A stretch of DNA of 64,000 bases, from NCBI GenBank assembly GCA_021801345.1, contig JAJYYA010000065.1, positions 1 through 64,000 of the forward strand. The letters run 5' to 3'. The notes beneath the pieces are model-generated. The model saw only the letters and a list, made by a program, of their open reading frames with translations. It was not told the origin of the DNA and searched no databases. Position numbers and translations under genes: made by a program. This document shows positions 7,737 to 16,545 of this stretch, one piece after another. Within the stretch, counting starts at the first letter, position 1; each line of letters begins with the position of its first letter. This DNA is from Nitrospirota bacterium (lineage in GTDB: Bacteria > Nitrospirota > Leptospirillia > Leptospirillales > Leptospirillaceae).

Positions 7737-8894
7737 ATGGCCAAGAGCCACTACCTGTTTACCTCGGAGTCCGTGACGGAAGGACATCCCGACAAGATGT
7801 GCGATCAGATCTCCGACGGGATCCTCGATGCGATCCTCGCTCAGGACCCCATGGCACGCGTGGCCTGCGAGTCGCTGACCACAACCGGACTCGTCATGCT
7901 CGCCGGAGAAATCACCGCGCGCCATAATGTCATGTACGACGAAGTGGCCCGGGATGTCGTCAAGGATATCGGCTATACCGATTCCGAGACCGGATTCGAC
8001 TACAAGACCTGTGCCGTCCTCACGACCCTCCATTCCCAGTCTCCCGACATCTCGATGGGAGTCGATACCGGCGGGGCAGGCGATCAGGGCCTCATGTTCG
8101 GCATGGCGGTAAACGAGACGGAAGAGCTCATGCCGATGCCGATCCTTCTGGCCCATCGCCTCACCCGCCAGCTGGCCCACCTTCGGAAGTCCGGCGTCCT
8201 TCCGTACCTCCGCCCGGACGGGAAGGCCCAGGTCACGCTGGAATATGACGAGAACGGCCCGGTGGCGGTCGACACGATCGTCGTTTCCACCCAGCACTCT
8301 CCCGATGTGACACAGGAGCAGATCTATGCCGATGTGATCGAGAAGGTGGTTCGGCCGGTGTTACCGGAGCATCTTCTTTCCAGCCGTCCGGTGACCTTCC
8401 ACATCAACCCCACCGGCCGCTTCGTCACAGGCGGTCCCCACGGGGATGCGGGACTTACCGGCCGCAAGATCATCGTCGACACCTACGGCGGCGCCGGCCG
8501 CCATGGCGGAGGAGCGTTTTCGGGCAAGGACCCCACGAAGGTGGACCGCTCGGCCTGCTATATGGCCCGCTATGTGGCTAAGAATATTGTGGGTGCCGGA
8601 CTTGCCAAAAAATGCGAGGTTCAGCTGGCCTATGCCATCGGCGTTGCGGAGCCGGTTTCGGTCCATGTGAACTCCTACCAGACCTCTCCGGTCTCCGACC
8701 GCCTGATCGAGAAGGTCGTCCGGGAGCTCTTCCCCCTGACGCCCAAGGGGATCATCGAGCATCTGAGACTTCGTCGCCCGATCTACCGCAAAACCGCCTC
8801 CTATGGCCATTTCGGCCGGAACGAGGAAGACTTCACCTGGGAGCGCCTCGACATGGCCGAGAGCCTTCGGCGCGAGACGGAGCGGTTGGCCTAG
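7737..8894 (+). CDS. metK: S-adenosylmethionine synthetase
   Basis: The 385-aa enzyme makes SAM from methionine and ATP. It shows the family signatures: [13 protein letters not shown] at the N-terminus (ATP-binding His), a [10 protein letters not shown] loop in the middle and [16 protein letters not shown] near residue 260, the P-loop-like GGGAFSGKD of MetK. The length matches the family. The start is ATG 7737, with GGAGG seven bases upstream, rather than the TTG one codon before. It is the first gene of the sulfur/methyl cluster and lies under the SAM-responsive leader. Confidence 0.97.
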   Translation: MAKSHYLFTSESVTEGHPDKMCDQISDGILDAILAQDPMARVACESLTTTGLVMLAGEITARHNVMYDEVARDVVKDIGYTDSETGFDYKTCAVLTTLHSQSPDISMGVDTGGAGDQGLMFGMAVNETEELMPMPILLAHRLTRQLAHLRKSGVLPYLRPDGKAQVTLEYDENGPVAVDTIVVSTQHSPDVTQEQIYADVIEKVVRPVLPEHLLSSRPVTFHINPTGRFVTGGPHGDAGLTGRKIIVDTYGGAGRHGGGAFSGKDPTKVDRSACYMARYVAKNIVGAGLAKKCEVQLAYAIGVAEPVSVHVNSYQTSPVSDRLIEKVVRELFPLTPKGIIEHLRLRRPIYRKTASYGHFGRNEEDFTWERLDMAESLRRETERLA

Positions 8895-8955
8895 CGCCTT
8901 TTGCCCTCTTATAACTTACTCTATGGACTGACCTAACGACAGAACGGGAGATCGA

Positions 8956-10212
8956 ATGAAGTACGATATCAAGGACAAAAAACTGGCCGACATGGGCGCC
9001 CGCCGCATCGAGTGGGCCGGACGCGACATGCCGGTGCTGGCCAATATTTCCAAGGACTTTGCCAAGGCGAAGCCTCTCAAGGGGATAAAGATCGCTGCCT
9101 GCCTCCACGTCACCAGTGAGACGGCGAACCTCATGAAGACGCTGAAGGCCGGGGGAGCCGACGTCATGCTCTGCGCCTCCAACCCCCTCTCCACCCAGGA
9201 CGATGTGGCGGCCTCCCTTGTCGTGAACGACGGGATCCCCGTCTTCGCAATCAAGGGGGAGGATCACGACACCTATTACAGCCATATCCGGGCCGTCCTC
9301 GAGGCCAAGCCCCAGATCACCATGGACGACGGGGCGGACCTCGTCTCGATGCTCCACTCCGATCTCAAGGCGCTCCTTCCTCATGTCATCGGGGGAACCG
9401 AGGAGACCACGACCGGCGTCATCCGTCTCAAGGCGATGGCCCAGAAGAAGGTTCTCTCCTATCCTATCGTGGCGGTGAACGACTCGGAGACGAAGCACCT
9501 CTTCGACAATCGCTACGGGACAGGCCAGTCCACCCTCGACGGGATCATGCGGGCTACCAACCGTCTTTTTGCCGGTTCGACGGTCGTCGTCTGCGGCTAC
9601 GGCTGGTGCGGACGCGGCATCGCCCGGCGCGCCTCCGGCATGGGAGCGAAGGTGGTCGTGACGGAAATCGATCCGATCAAGGGGCTCGAGGCGGCCATGG
9701 ACGGATACGCTGTGATGCCGATCCGCGAAGCAGCCAAGGTGGGCGACTTCTTCATCACCGTGACGGGGGATATCAACGTCATCGCCAAGGATGCGTTCAA
9801 GGTCATGAAGGACGGAGCGATCGTCTGCAACTCCGGCCATTTCAACGCCGAGATCGATATCCCGGCACTCGAGAAGCTTTCCACCAAGAAGTCCCTTCTT
9901 CGAGACTTCGTCGAGGAGTATGTCATGAAGGACGGCCGGCGGATCATGCTGCTGGGCGAAGGGCGCCTGATCAATCTGGCCTCGGCCGAGGGCCATCCCG
10001 CCCAGGTCATGGACATGAGCTTTGCCAACCAGGCCCTGGGTGCCGAATACATCGTAAAGCATGCCAAGAAGCTTCCCAAGGACGTCATCACCATCCCCCG
10101 CGAGGTGGATCGCGAGATCGCAAGCCGCAAGCTTGCCGCACTGGGAATCGCCATCGACACCCTGACGGCAGAGCAGGAAAAGTATCTGGCGTCCTGGGAA
10201 ATGGGGACCTAG
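8956..10212 (+). CDS. ahcY: adenosylhomocysteinase
   Basis: The 418-aa enzyme hydrolyses S-adenosylhomocysteine to adenosine and homocysteine, completing the methyl cycle begun by MetK. Visible signatures are [13 protein letters not shown] near the N-terminus, [12 protein letters not shown], the NAD-binding [18 protein letters not shown] (about residue 215) and SGHFNAEID. It is 61 bases downstream of metK with no terminator between, so it is likely co-transcribed and under the same leader. The length is typical of bacterial forms that lack the roughly 40-residue insertion. Confidence 0.97.
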   Translation: MKYDIKDKKLADMGARRIEWAGRDMPVLANISKDFAKAKPLKGIKIAACLHVTSETANLMKTLKAGGADVMLCASNPLSTQDDVAASLVVNDGIPVFAIKGEDHDTYYSHIRAVLEAKPQITMDDGADLVSMLHSDLKALLPHVIGGTEETTTGVIRLKAMAQKKVLSYPIVAVNDSETKHLFDNRYGTGQSTLDGIMRATNRLFAGSTVVVCGYGWCGRGIARRASGMGAKVVVTEIDPIKGLEAAMDGYAVMPIREAAKVGDFFITVTGDINVIAKDAFKVMKDGAIVCNSGHFNAEIDIPALEKLSTKKSLLRDFVEEYVMKDGRRIMLLGEGRLINLASAEGHPAQVMDMSFANQALGAEYIVKHAKKLPKDVITIPREVDREIASRKLAALGIAIDTLTAEQEKYLASWEMGT

Positions 10213-10216
10213 TCCG

Positions 10217-10423
10217 ATGGACGTCCGCATCAACGGGAAGCCGGAGACCGTTCCCGACGGGAGTTCCGTCAAAGCTGTCCTGGCCCTTCGGGATCTCGAC
10301 CCGGCATTGGTGTCCGTCGAACACAACGGAAAGATTCTGGAGCGCTCCGACCTCGAGACGACCCTTTTGGCCGCGGGCGACGAGCTCGAAATTCTCTTTT
10401 TCATGGGAGGAGGCCAGGCCTGA
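10217..10423 (+). CDS. ThiS/MoaD-like sulfur carrier with Gly-Gly-Gln-Ala tail
   Basis: A 68-aa ubiquitin-fold carrier beginning MDVRINGKPE and ending MGGGQA. ThiS-family proteins carry sulfide as a thiocarboxylate on a terminal Gly-Gly. Here Gln-Ala follows, so the protein would need trimming before activation. The JAMM peptidase later in the cluster is the obvious candidate. It lies four bases after ahcY and just before the cysM-like synthase, so it probably feeds sulfur to cysteine or homocysteine synthesis rather than thiazole. A second gene at 41203 looks like the true thiazole ThiS. Confidence 0.85.
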   Translation: MDVRINGKPETVPDGSSVKAVLALRDLDPALVSVEHNGKILERSDLETTLLAAGDELEILFFMGGGQA

Positions 10424-10452
10424 TCCGGCCGGCATCCTCCGGAGCGACGCCA

Positions 10453-11397
10453 TTGAACAAGACTCCTGCGACGGGGGGGATCGACTCCCCCCTGATCGCA
10501 CTTATCGGAAAGACGCCTCTGGTGCCTCTTTCGGGGATCAGCTTCGACCTGGGCCGGACCGTTTTGGTCAAGCTCGAGTCGAAAAACCTCGGCGGAAGCA
10601 TCAAGGACCGTCCAGCACTTTTTATGATCGAGGATGCGCGGCGCAAGGGGCTTCTCAAATCCCGGGCCCCCATCGTCGAGGCCACGAGCGGAAACATGGG
10701 CATAGGTCTGGCCCAGATAGGGGTTCTCGCCCACCATCCTGTGACGATCGTTATGCCCGAAGGCATGAGTCAGGAGCGGGTCTCCCATCTCCGGGCGCTT
10801 GGCGCCACTGTGGAGCTGACCCCCGCCGCCGGCGGCATGAGCGCCGCCATCCGGCGCGCCGAGGAGATCGCCTCCGGTCTCCCGGGATCCTACATGCCCC
10901 GTCAGTTTGAAAACCCTGCCAACCCGGACTCCCATTACCGAACGACCGGACCGGAGATCGTCGAGGCGTTGGGAGGAACACCCGACGGCTTTGTTGCCGG
11001 CATCGGCACGGGCGGAACGATTACCGGCGTCGGCCGCTTTCTCAAGGAACAGGGGGAGGGGATTCCCGTCTGGGGGGTGGAGCCGGAAAGCTCTCCCGTC
11101 CTCTCCGGGGGAGCCCCAGGCCCTCACAGGATCCAGGGGATCGGGGCAGGATTCGTGCCCCGCATTCTCGACCGGAGCGTGGTCACCCGTATCTTCACCG
11201 TGACCGACCGGCAGGCGATCGACACGGCAGGAAGGCTTGCCCGGGAGGAGGGGATTTTGGCCGGCATTTCTTCGGGGGCCAACGTTTTCGCCGCGATCGC
11301 CCTGGCCAGGACGCTTCCCGAAGGATCGCGCGTCGTGACCGTCGTCTGCGACAGCTATGAGCGCTACTTCTCCATCGAAAAATATCTCCAGCTTTAG
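10453..11397 (+). CDS. cysM: cysteine synthase (CysK/CysM family, PLP-dependent)
   Basis: The 314-aa fold-type II PLP enzyme has LIGKTPLVPL, the Schiff-base lysine in GGSIKDRPA, the substrate loop EATSGNMGIGLA and the phosphate loop GIGTGGTITG (about residue 179). It makes cysteine from an activated serine and a sulfur donor. Its place between two sulfur-carrier systems and near a JAMM peptidase suggests a CysM that uses protein-bound thiocarboxylate, as in the Mycobacterium CysO-CysM-Mec route; this is inference. The start is TTG 10453 with GGAG upstream. The 3' end borders the IscB element. Confidence 0.9.
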   Translation: MNKTPATGGIDSPLIALIGKTPLVPLSGISFDLGRTVLVKLESKNLGGSIKDRPALFMIEDARRKGLLKSRAPIVEATSGNMGIGLAQIGVLAHHPVTIVMPEGMSQERVSHLRALGATVELTPAAGGMSAAIRRAEEIASGLPGSYMPRQFENPANPDSHYRTTGPEIVEALGGTPDGFVAGIGTGGTITGVGRFLKEQGEGIPVWGVEPESSPVLSGGAPGPHRIQGIGAGFVPRILDRSVVTRIFTVTDRQAIDTAGRLAREEGILAGISSGANVFAAIALARTLPEGSRVVTVVCDSYERYFSIEKYLQL

Positions 11398-11410
11398 GGA
11401 GGACGGCATG

Positions 11411-11719
11411 GACGTCAACCACCCCGCCGTGAACGGCGGAGCTTGAAAGGAGGTTCTTTTTAGCTCGGGTTGACCAGGGACAGCGGTACCCAACCCGCTA
11501 CGTTGACCATAGGCAAGAAGACCCACCCCGGGGTGCTTCCTCAGCTCCGGGCTCTGGAACGTGCGGATGCAGACAACCGAGAGGGCAAGGACGAAACGGT
11601 CCGCACGAGGGGGAGAGATCTCCTAAAGCCGGTGGTCGCCATTCCCGAGGGGAGACGCTTCGCAAGAGGCGCGTTACGGCGGAAAGCGCCAGTGAAACGT
11701 AAGTTTTTCAGGAGTTCTC
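11411..11719 (+). ncRNA. omega-RNA (IscB guide RNA) scaffold
   Basis: About 300 bases between the left element end and iscB hold no coding sequence but many possible stems: the terminal hairpin at 11424-11439, CGGGTTG/CAACCCG (about 11466-11503), CACCCCGGGGTG near 11523, and CGGTCCGCACG pairing with CGTGCGGATG farther upstream. This is the position and size known for IscB omega-RNAs. In that family the guide is the roughly 16 bases directly 5' of the scaffold, here the end of cysM and its downstream spacer. Transcription could come from the host operon. Confidence 0.75.
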
Positions 11720-13095
11720 ATGCAGGTTTTCGTACTCGACAAGCACAAAAAGCCTCTCATGCCCTGCCACCCGGCCCGGGCCCGGGAGCTTCTCGGGAAT
11801 GGGAAGGCGGTGGTCCACAAGAGGACCCCCTTCACCATCCGCCTGAAAGACCGGATCTCCGGGGAGGTCCAGCCGGTCCGGATCAAGATCGATCCGGGAT
11901 CGAAGATCACCGGAATTGCCGTGGTCCGGGAAGAGACGACCGTCTTCCCCGAGACGGGAGAGGCGGAGACGACCGCCCACGTCCTCTTCCTGGCGAAGCT
12001 TACCCACCGGGGCGGAGCGATCAGGGACCGGCTGACCGCCCGGAGAGCCTTCAGAAGACGACGACGGTCGAATCTCCGGCACCGGGCCCCGCGCTTCGAC
12101 AATCGGACGAAGCCGGAAGGGGGACTGGCCCCATCCCTGCAACACCGTGTCGATACGACCGCGGCGTGGGTGGATCGTTTCCGAAAACTGGTTCCGGTGA
12201 CTGCCATAAGTCAGGAACTCGTGCGGTTCAATATGCAGAAGATGGAAAATCCGGAGATTTCCGGAGCCGAGTATCAGCAGGGCACCTTGGCCGGGTACGA
12301 GGTTCGGGAATACCTGTTGGAGAAGTGGGGCCGGACCTGCGCCTACTGCGGAAAGACGGACGTTCCTCTGGAGGTCGACCATATCCACCCCCGGTCGAAG
12401 GGCGGGTCGGACCGGGTGGCAAACCTGACGTTCTCCTGCCGTCCCTGCAACAAGAAGAAGGGAAATCGCCCGGTCGAGGCATTTCTGGCGAAGAAGCCGG
12501 AGGTTCTGTCCCGGATTCTGGCAAAAGCCAAGGCCCCCCTCCGGGATGCCGCTGCGGTGAACGCCACCCGGTGGAATCTCTTCGAGCGGCTGAAACGGAC
12601 AGGTCTTCCGGTCGAAACAGGATCCGGAGGAAGGACGAAGTGGAACCGGACCCGGCTCGGGCTTCCGAAGGCCCACGCCCTCGACGCCGCCTGCGTCGGA
12701 ACCGTGGATCGGGTGGAAGGCGGCACCCGCCCCGTCTTGACAATCAAGGCCACGGGACGGGGAAGCTACCAGAGGACCCGCCTCGACGCTTTCGGATTCC
12801 CGAGAGGGATCCTCACCAGAAAGAAAGCACACTTTGGATTTCGGACCGGGGATCTGGTCCGGGCCGTTGTGACGACGGGCAAGAAGATCGGAACCTATGT
12901 CGGACGGGTGGCTGTCCGGGCTTCGGGGAGTTTCAACATCCAAGCCGGATCGGGACTGGTTCAGGGGATTTCTCACAAGGTTTGCCGGCTTCTCCAGAGA
13001 GCCGACGGGTACGGGTATTCGTTGGCAACGTCCAACAGAAAGGAGAGCGCATTCCTCCCCGGCATCAATGCCGGGGTTTCCATTGCGCGCAGAGG
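11411..13095 (+). mobile_element. IscB element (IS200/IS605-like, non-autonomous), about 1.7 kb
   Basis: The element holds an omega-RNA region followed by iscB and no tnpA. The left end has a perfect 7-bp hairpin (CCGCCGT/ACGGCGG, 11424-11439). The right end has a perfect 9-bp hairpin (CCCCGGCAT/ATGCCGGGG, 13057-13076), which lies inside the last codons of iscB. Left of the element the host DNA reads GGAGGACGGCATG; right of it ATGACAGAGG follows. Joining these restores a normal ribosome-binding site and start codon for the thiF-like gene. There is no target-site duplication beyond the shared ATG, which fits IS200/605-type single-strand transposition. The exact ends are uncertain by a few bases. 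Confidence 0.8.
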
Positions 13096-13099
13096 ATGA
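11720..13099 (+). CDS. iscB: IscB RNA-guided endonuclease (RuvC + HNH)
   Basis: The 459-aa protein has all IscB parts in order: the PLMP domain (KPLMP at 11-15), RuvC-I with Asp58 (KIDPGSKITG), an Arg-rich bridge helix (about 101-130), RuvC-II with Glu166 (SQELVRF), an HNH domain at 205-250 (CAYC, LEVDHIHP, CRPCNKKKG), RuvC-III with His319 and Asp322 (KAHALDAACVG), and a C-terminal target-interaction region ending FLPGINAGVSIARRG. Every catalytic residue I can place is intact, so the nuclease should be active. IscBs nick or cut DNA matching an omega-RNA guide next to a TAM and are ancestors of Cas9. The start ATG has CAGGAG upstream. The stop overlaps the next gene's ATG. Confidence 0.93.
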   Translation: MQVFVLDKHKKPLMPCHPARARELLGNGKAVVHKRTPFTIRLKDRISGEVQPVRIKIDPGSKITGIAVVREETTVFPETGEAETTAHVLFLAKLTHRGGAIRDRLTARRAFRRRRRSNLRHRAPRFDNRTKPEGGLAPSLQHRVDTTAAWVDRFRKLVPVTAISQELVRFNMQKMENPEISGAEYQQGTLAGYEVREYLLEKWGRTCAYCGKTDVPLEVDHIHPRSKGGSDRVANLTFSCRPCNKKKGNRPVEAFLAKKPEVLSRILAKAKAPLRDAAAVNATRWNLFERLKRTGLPVETGSGGRTKWNRTRLGLPKAHALDAACVGTVDRVEGGTRPVLTIKATGRGSYQRTRLDAFGFPRGILTRKKAHFGFRTGDLVRAVVTTGKKIGTYVGRVAVRASGSFNIQAGSGLVQGISHKVCRLLQRADGYGYSLATSNRKESAFLPGINAGVSIARRG

Positions 13100-13899
13100 C
13101 AGAGGAACAGATCGAGCGCTATTCGCGCCATATCCTCCTTCCCGAGGTCGGGGGCAAGGGACAGATTTCCCTTCTCTCCTCCCGGGTTCTCATCATCGGC
13201 GCCGGAGGGCTCGGGAGCCCCGCCGCCCTTTATCTCGCCGCCGCCGGGGTCGGAACCATCGGGCTCGTCGACATGGACGTGGTCGACCTCTCGAACCTCC
13301 AGCGGCAGATTCTCCATGGAACCCCGGATGTCGACCACCCCAAGGTCCTCTCCGGCAAGGAGAAGATCGAAGCCTTGAACCCTGACGTCAAAGTCGAGAC
13401 GTATCCCTTTGCGCTCACCGCCGCAAACGCCCGGGATGTCGTTTCGGGATACGACGTCATCCTCGACGGGACGGACAACTTTCCCGCGAAGTTTCTGATC
13501 AACGACCTGGCCGTTCTCTCGGGAAAACCCCTTGTCCACGGGGGAATCCTCCGCTTTGTCGGCCAGGTTCTTACCATTCGGCCCGGGGAGTCGGCCTGCT
13601 ACCGCTGCCTCTTCCGGGAGCCGCCGCCTGCCGGAGCCGTTCCGAGCTGTTCCGAGGCGGGAGTCCTGGGCGTCATCGCGGGAGTCATCGGAACGATCCA
13701 GGCCACCGAGGTGCTGAAGCTTCTTCTCGGGAAGGGGGATCTTCTGACCAACAGACTCCTGACCTATGACGCCCTGACGGTTGCATTCCGGAACGTCGCC
13801 GTCCGCAAGAACCCCAAGTGCCCCGTTTGCGGGGATCATCCTGTGATTACGGAGTTGATCGACTATGAACAGACCGTCTGCACCACACCGGGAGTCTGA
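13096..13899 (+). CDS. ThiF/MoeB-type adenylyltransferase (sulfur-carrier activase), copy 1
   Basis: The 267-aa E1-like enzyme adenylates the C-terminal glycine of a sulfur carrier. It shows ERYSRHILLPEVGG, the nucleotide-binding GAGGLGSPAALYLAAAG, DLSNLQRQ, DGTDNF, the catalytic Cys region PSCSEAGVLG and a CPVC zinc half-site. There is no C-terminal rhodanese domain, unlike MoeZ. Its ATG overlaps the iscB stop (ATGA), and its original ribosome-binding site now lies 1.7 kb upstream on the far side of the IscB element, so translation probably depends on coupling to iscB. It overlaps thrC by 35 bases. Confidence 0.9.
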   Translation: MTEEQIERYSRHILLPEVGGKGQISLLSSRVLIIGAGGLGSPAALYLAAAGVGTIGLVDMDVVDLSNLQRQILHGTPDVDHPKVLSGKEKIEALNPDVKVETYPFALTAANARDVVSGYDVILDGTDNFPAKFLINDLAVLSGKPLVHGGILRFVGQVLTIRPGESACYRCLFREPPPAGAVPSCSEAGVLGVIAGVIGTIQATEVLKLLLGKGDLLTNRLLTYDALTVAFRNVAVRKNPKCPVCGDHPVITELIDYEQTVCTTPGV

Positions 13900-15172
13900 T
13901 ACGGCCAGGGGAGAAGGCTCTTCGCCCTCTTCCACGGCTTCTAAGATAAAAGGTCTCAAGTGCCGCGAGTGCGGCCGGCTCTATCCGGCCGTTGCGATGC
14001 ATATCTGCGAGTTTTGCTTCGGTCCTCTCGAGGTCGACTACGACTATGAGGCGATCGCGGCTCGTCTTACGCGCCGTTCGATCGAGGAGGGGCCCAAGTC
14101 TCTCTGGCGCTATCACGAGCTGCTTCCCGTGACGGGAGCTCCGACGGTGGGGCTCCATGCCGGTATGACCCCGCTGGTTCACGCGAAGCGTCTGGGCAAG
14201 CTCCTGGGTCTCGACAACCTCTACCTGAAGAACGATACGGTCAACCATCCGACCCTTTCCTTCAAGGACCGGGTGGTGGCCGTTGCCATGACCCGGGCTC
14301 GGGAGCTGGGGTTCGATACGGTGGCCTGCGCCTCGACCGGCAATCTGGCCAACTCCGTCTCGGCCCACGCCGCAAGCGTCGGCATGAAGTGCTTCGTCTT
14401 CATTCCTCACGATCTCGAGGCCGGAAAGATCCTCGGCAACCTGATCTACAGCCCGACCGTGGTGGCCGTCCGGGGAAACTACGACGACGTCAACAGGCTC
14501 TGCAGCGAGATCGGCGGAGAGTATCCCTGGGCCTTCGTCAACATCAACATCCGGCCCTACTACGCGGAAGGCTCCAAGTCGCTGGCCTTCGAGACGGCCG
14601 AGCAGCTGGGGTGGAGGATTCCCGACCAGGTCGTGGTGCCGATCGCCTCCGGCTCTCTTCTCACAAAAATCAAGAAGGGATTCCAGGAGTTCGAGAAGCT
14701 GGGGATCGTTCCGGCCAATCCGGGCCTTCGGGTCAACGGCGCCCAGGCGGAGGGGTGCTCCCCCGTCTACCGGGCCTTCATCTCCGGCAAGAACCACCTC
14801 GTGCCGGTCAAGCCGAACACCATCGCCAAGTCCCTGGCCATCGGCAACCCCGCCGACGGTTTCTACTCGCTTGACGTGGTCTTCAAGTCGAAGGGAGCGA
14901 TCGCTGCCGCCACAGATCCCGAGATCGTCGAAGGGATGAAGCTTCTGGCCGAGACGGAAGGGATCTTTGCAGAAACGGCGGGAGGCGTGACGGTCGCCTC
15001 CCTGAAGAAGCTTTGCGAGGAAGGGCGCATCAAACGCTCCGAGCTGACGGTCGCCTACATCACCGGCAACGGGCTCAAGACCATGGAGGCCCTATCGGGA
15101 GCGCTTCCCGAGCCGGTCTCCATCGACGCCTCTCTCGCCTCCTTCCGGAAGAACGTAAACCCCTCGAACTGA
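13865..15172 (+). CDS. thrC: threonine synthase
   Basis: The 435-aa PLP enzyme converts O-phosphohomoserine to threonine. An N-terminal zinc-ribbon-like segment (CRECGRLYPAVAMHICEFC) precedes the fold-type II core with the PLP lysine in TLSFKDRVV, ASTGNLANS and PIASGSLLTKI. This is the shorter, archaeal/plant-like class. The start at 13865 lies inside the preceding gene; a later start is possible because the first 30 residues are low in homology features. Placement among sulfur-carrier genes links the threonine and methionine branches, both from homoserine. Confidence 0.9.
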   Translation: MNRPSAPHRESDTARGEGSSPSSTASKIKGLKCRECGRLYPAVAMHICEFCFGPLEVDYDYEAIAARLTRRSIEEGPKSLWRYHELLPVTGAPTVGLHAGMTPLVHAKRLGKLLGLDNLYLKNDTVNHPTLSFKDRVVAVAMTRARELGFDTVACASTGNLANSVSAHAASVGMKCFVFIPHDLEAGKILGNLIYSPTVVAVRGNYDDVNRLCSEIGGEYPWAFVNINIRPYYAEGSKSLAFETAEQLGWRIPDQVVVPIASGSLLTKIKKGFQEFEKLGIVPANPGLRVNGAQAEGCSPVYRAFISGKNHLVPVKPNTIAKSLAIGNPADGFYSLDVVFKSKGAIAAATDPEIVEGMKLLAETEGIFAETAGGVTVASLKKLCEEGRIKRSELTVAYITGNGLKTMEALSGALPEPVSIDASLASFRKNVNPSN

Positions 15173-15195
15173 CGAAAAAAACGAAAGGAATCTCC

Positions 15196-15477
15196 ATGTC
15201 CGTTGTCGTACGCATCCCCACCCCCCTGAGAAAGCTCACCGGCAACCAGGGTGAGGTTCGCGAGGAGGGAGGAACGGTCCGCGAGATCCTCGACGGCCTC
15301 GAGAGCCACTATCCGGGGATCCGGGAGCGCCTGACCGACGAGGCGGGGGAGCTTCGCCGCTTCATCAATATCTACCTCAACGAAGAAGACATCCGCTTTG
15401 CGGAGGGCCTCGACACGAAGGTCAAGGCGGGCGACGAGGTCTCGATCATCCCCGCGATCGCCGGAGGCGCCCGATGA
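15196..15477 (+). CDS. CysO/MoaD-like sulfur carrier with Gly-Gly-Ala-Arg tail
   Basis: A 93-aa ubiquitin-fold protein very like mycobacterial CysO in length and landmarks: VRIPTPLRKLTGN near the N-terminus, RRFINIYLNEEDIRF in the middle and SIIPAIAGG near the end. After Gly-Gly come Ala-Arg, so maturation by a peptidase is needed before thiocarboxylation. The ATG at 15196 has AAAGGAA upstream. The gene overlaps the NIL-domain gene by four bases and precedes a ThiF-like activase and a JAMM peptidase, the partners expected for a CysO cysteine route. Confidence 0.88.
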   Translation: MSVVVRIPTPLRKLTGNQGEVREEGGTVREILDGLESHYPGIRERLTDEAGELRRFINIYLNEEDIRFAEGLDTKVKAGDEVSIIPAIAGGAR

Positions 15478-15716
15478 CCCAGATGCGGCTCCATTTGACC
15501 TTCCCCGAGGAGCGAGTCCGGGAGCCGATCGTCTACGAGATCTGCAAGACCTTTCCGGTCGTCGTCAATATCCGGCGGGCGGATATCTCAGAGGACAGCG
15601 GCTGGATGGAGCTCGAGATGGACGGGGAACTTGCCGATATCGAACGCACAGTCGCCTATCTGCGCGACCGGGGTGTCGTCGTCGCCCCTCTCGAGAAGAG
15701 CATTCTCGAAGGATAG
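15474..15716 (+). CDS. NIL-domain protein
   Basis: An 80-aa stand-alone NIL domain (ferredoxin-like fold, also found at the C-terminus of the methionine importer ATPase MetN, where it binds methionine). The core reads LHLTFPEERVREPIVYEI, VNIRRADISEDSGWMELEM and a C-terminal helix with LRDRGVVVAPLE. Free NIL proteins occur beside homocysteine-forming genes in anaerobes and archaea. Here it is translationally coupled to the CysO-like gene, so it may sense methionine or assist sulfur transfer; both are inference. Confidence 0.8.
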   Translation: MTQMRLHLTFPEERVREPIVYEICKTFPVVVNIRRADISEDSGWMELEMDGELADIERTVAYLRDRGVVVAPLEKSILEG

Positions 15717-15732
15717 GAAGAAGGAGAACGTC

Positions 15733-16545
15733 ATGGCCTTTCGCGAGGACCAGATCGCACGCTACAGCCGTCACATCATTCTGAAGGAGGTCGGAGGCCG
15801 GGGGCAGGAGAAGCTTCTCTCAGCCCGGGTTCTCGTGATCGGGGCCGGGGGGCTCGGAAGTCCGGTGGCCATGTATCTTGCCGCCGCCGGGGTCGGAACC
15901 ATCGGCCTCGTCGACATGGATGTGGTCGATGTCTCCAATCTCCAACGCCAGATCATGCACTCCCAGGCGACCGTGGGCGTCCCCAAGGTCGTCTCGGGGG
16001 CCCGAACCCTCTCCCGCATGAATCCCGACGTCACGGTGGTTCCGATCCAGGACCGGCTGACGGCCGAGAATGCCATGGAGCTCTTTTCCGGCTACGATGT
16101 CATCGTGGACGGGTCGGACAACTTCGGAACCCGCTATATCGTCAACGACGCCGCCTTCTTCCTGAAGAAGACGCTCGTTTCGGGCTCCATCCTCCGCTTC
16201 GAAGGACAGGTGACCGTTCTCGAGGGCCACACCGGGGCCCCCTGCTACCGGTGTCTCTATCCCGAGGCGCCCCCTCCCGGGCTTGTTCCCTCCTGCTCCG
16301 AGGCCGGGGTTCTGGGGGTGCTGGCCGGCACGATCGGGACCTTGCAGGCCGCCGAGGTGGTCAAGAAGATTCTCGGGGTCGGGGAGCTTCTGACGGGCCG
16401 CCTCCTTCTCTACGATGCGCTTTCCATGTCCTTCCGCAAGCTGCGGGTCCCCAAGGACCCCCATTGCGCCCTCTGCGGTCCGAAGGCGACCATCACGACC
16501 GTCTCGGGCTCCTCGGAGTGGGTCTGCCAGATGCCGGCCTCCTGA
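15733..16545 (+). CDS. ThiF/MoeB-type adenylyltransferase, copy 2
   Basis: This 270-aa paralogue of the gene at 13096 has the same motifs: ARYSRHIILKEVGG, GAGGLGSPVAMYLAAAG, DVSNLQRQ, DGSDNF, PSCSEAGVLGVLAG and CALCGP. It starts at ATG 15733 with AAGGAG upstream. The two copies sit one per carrier protein, so each may serve one carrier. It overlaps the JAMM gene (TGATG). No rhodanese domain is present, so the sulfur donor enzyme must be separate. Confidence 0.9.
   Translation: MAFREDQIARYSRHIILKEVGGRGQEKLLSARVLVIGAGGLGSPVAMYLAAAGVGTIGLVDMDVVDVSNLQRQIMHSQATVGVPKVVSGARTLSRMNPDVTVVPIQDRLTAENAMELFSGYDVIVDGSDNFGTRYIVNDAAFFLKKTLVSGSILRFEGQVTVLEGHTGAPCYRCLYPEAPPPGLVPSCSEAGVLGVLAGTIGTLQAAEVVKKILGVGELLTGRLLLYDALSMSFRKLRVPKDPHCALCGPKATITTVSGSSEWVCQMPAS

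Noticed and set aside
8833-11526. An 897-codon minus-strand frame opposite ahcY, the ThiS-like gene and cysM
   Set aside because: It is a codon-bias shadow of high-GC genes; the three plus-strand genes have clear family motifs.
11470-13899. An 809-codon plus-strand frame crossing the IscB element
   Set aside because: Its first two thirds are an Arg/Pro/Gly-rich shadow of iscB and the omega-RNA region in another frame. Only the end, from 13096, is a real gene (ThiF-like).
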